Positions 4,958 to 5,345 of a stretch of 5,345 nt of DNA are shown here, piece after piece. The translations under genes were made by a program, and so were the position numbers. Where the stretch lies: NCBI GenBank assembly GCA_945957335.1, contig CAMFLJ010000268.1, positions 1 to 5,345 of the forward strand, read 5' to 3'. Position 1 is the first letter of the stretch; every line of letters starts with the position of its first letter. Source of the stretch: an uncultured Actinomycetes bacterium. Its GTDB lineage: Bacteria; Actinomycetota; Acidimicrobiia; Acidimicrobiales; Acidimicrobilacustridaceae. The notes under the pieces were generated by a model. That model worked only from the letters and a program-made list of their open reading frames with translations. It had not been told where the DNA came from and searched no databases.

Positions 4958-5278
4958 TCAGACCTGCTGGATCTTGATCTCGATGTCGACACCCGCCGGG
5001 AGGTCGAGGCGCTGGAGCGAGTCGACGGTCTTGGGGGTGGGATCGACGATGTCGAGGAGGCGCTTGTGGATGCGCATCTCGAAGTGCTCGCGCGAGTCCT
5101 TGTCCTTGTGGGGCGAGCGGATCACGGTGTAGCGGTGCTTCTCCGTGGGGAGGGGCACCGGGCCGCGGACGGTGGCGCTGGTGCGCACCACGGTCTCCAC
5201 GATCTTCTTCGTCGACTGGTCGACGATCTCGTGGTCGTACGCCTTGAGGCGGATGCGGATCTTCTGCTTGTCAGCCAT
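4958..5278 (-). CDS. rpsJ: 30S ribosomal protein S10 (NusE)
   Basis: S10 is a small-subunit head protein. Apart from the ribosome it pairs with NusB as the transcription antitermination factor NusE and can link NusG to the ribosome. The product is 106 residues (usual length 102-105). It opens MADKQKIRIRLKAYDHEIVD, carries the S10 signature VRTSATVRGPVPLPT (31-45) and the long-loop segment RSPHKDKDSREHFEMRIHKRLLDI (54-77), and ends in a typical strand, LPAGVDIEIKI. The start is ATG, with GAAGG 8 nt upstream in the 14-bp gap after tuf. It is followed not by rplC but by a 13-bp-stem hairpin and two unrelated genes, which breaks the conserved S10 order. The product itself looks entirely normal. 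Confidence 0.98.
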   Translation of the reverse strand: MADKQKIRIRLKAYDHEIVDQSTKKIVETVVRTSATVRGPVPLPTEKHRYTVIRSPHKDKDSREHFEMRIHKRLLDIVDPTPKTVDSLQRLDLPAGVDIEIKIQQV

Positions 5279-5292
5279 GTGGTCGGCCTTCG

Positions 5293-5345
5293 CTACTTGA
5301 GGATCTTGGTGACGCGGCCGGCGCCGACGGTGCGGCCACCCTCAC
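5293..5345 (-). CDS. tuf: Elongation factor Tu, C-terminal end only (partial)
   Basis: Only the last 16 codons and the stop are in the window, reading EGGRTVGAGRVTKILK followed by TAG at 5295-5293. This matches the invariant C-terminal strand of EF-Tu (REGGRTVGAGxVTKI). EF-Tu is the GTPase that carries aminoacyl-tRNA to the ribosome. The gene lies 14 bp upstream of rpsJ, the classic end of the str operon (rpsL-rpsG-fusA-tuf) joined to S10. The rest lies beyond the window edge. The call rests on a short stretch, but the position and the motif agree. Confidence 0.93.
   Translation of the reverse strand, partial: EGGRTVGAGRVTKILK

Noticed and set aside
4813..4992. N-terminal extension of the SpoIIAA-like protein by 60 residues
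   Set aside because: It would overlap the rpsJ end and run through the terminator stem. The extension is Arg/Ser/Pro-rich, and a good ribosome site sits before the ATG at 4812.

Overview
The window looks like a high-GC actinobacterial (Actinomycetota) contig, all coding on the minus strand, and carries the str–S10 ribosomal protein junction. Three things support Actinomycetota: a DUF2510 (PF10708) C-terminal domain, a family known mostly from that phylum; an L3 with the actinobacterial-style SIGACATP segment; and strongly GC-biased codon use. A class such as Acidimicrobiia is possible, but this is only a guess. The contig begins with sequencing adapter, so it is probably a draft or metagenome assembly.

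Reading in the direction of transcription (from high to low coordinates), the window holds the last 16 codons of tuf (EF-Tu); rpsJ (S10); a strong hairpin; a SpoIIAA-like/DUF2510 fusion protein; a second strong hairpin; a classical short-chain dehydrogenase (SDR); a 359-bp non-coding stretch; and then the tightly packed run rplC (L3), rplD (L4), rplW (L23), rplB (L2) and rpsS (S19). In that run, rplC/rplD and rplD/rplW overlap at stop/start codons, and rplW/rplB and rplB/rpsS are 6 and 14 bp apart. rpsS loses its last dozen or so codons because the contig ends in non-genomic adapter at positions 1-45.

The main biological point is that the normally contiguous rpsJ-rplC pair is split by two non-ribosomal genes. 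Each of the first two segments ends in a long GC hairpin with the same GGAGCCCGGGC arm. The rplC-rpsS block has its own candidate promoter (2964-2992) and a long structured leader (about 2726-2957) with two hairpins and no good Shine-Dalgarno sequence at rplC. This suggests that rpsJ (with tuf) and rplC onward are separate transcription units, with the rplC leader a plausible place for control of ribosomal protein expression. The 92 bp between the SDR stop and the candidate promoter (2993-3084) show only a weak 6-bp inverted repeat (3038-3043/3059-3064). I see no tRNA, rRNA, CRISPR array or insertion sequence, and no evident new defence or mobile system.
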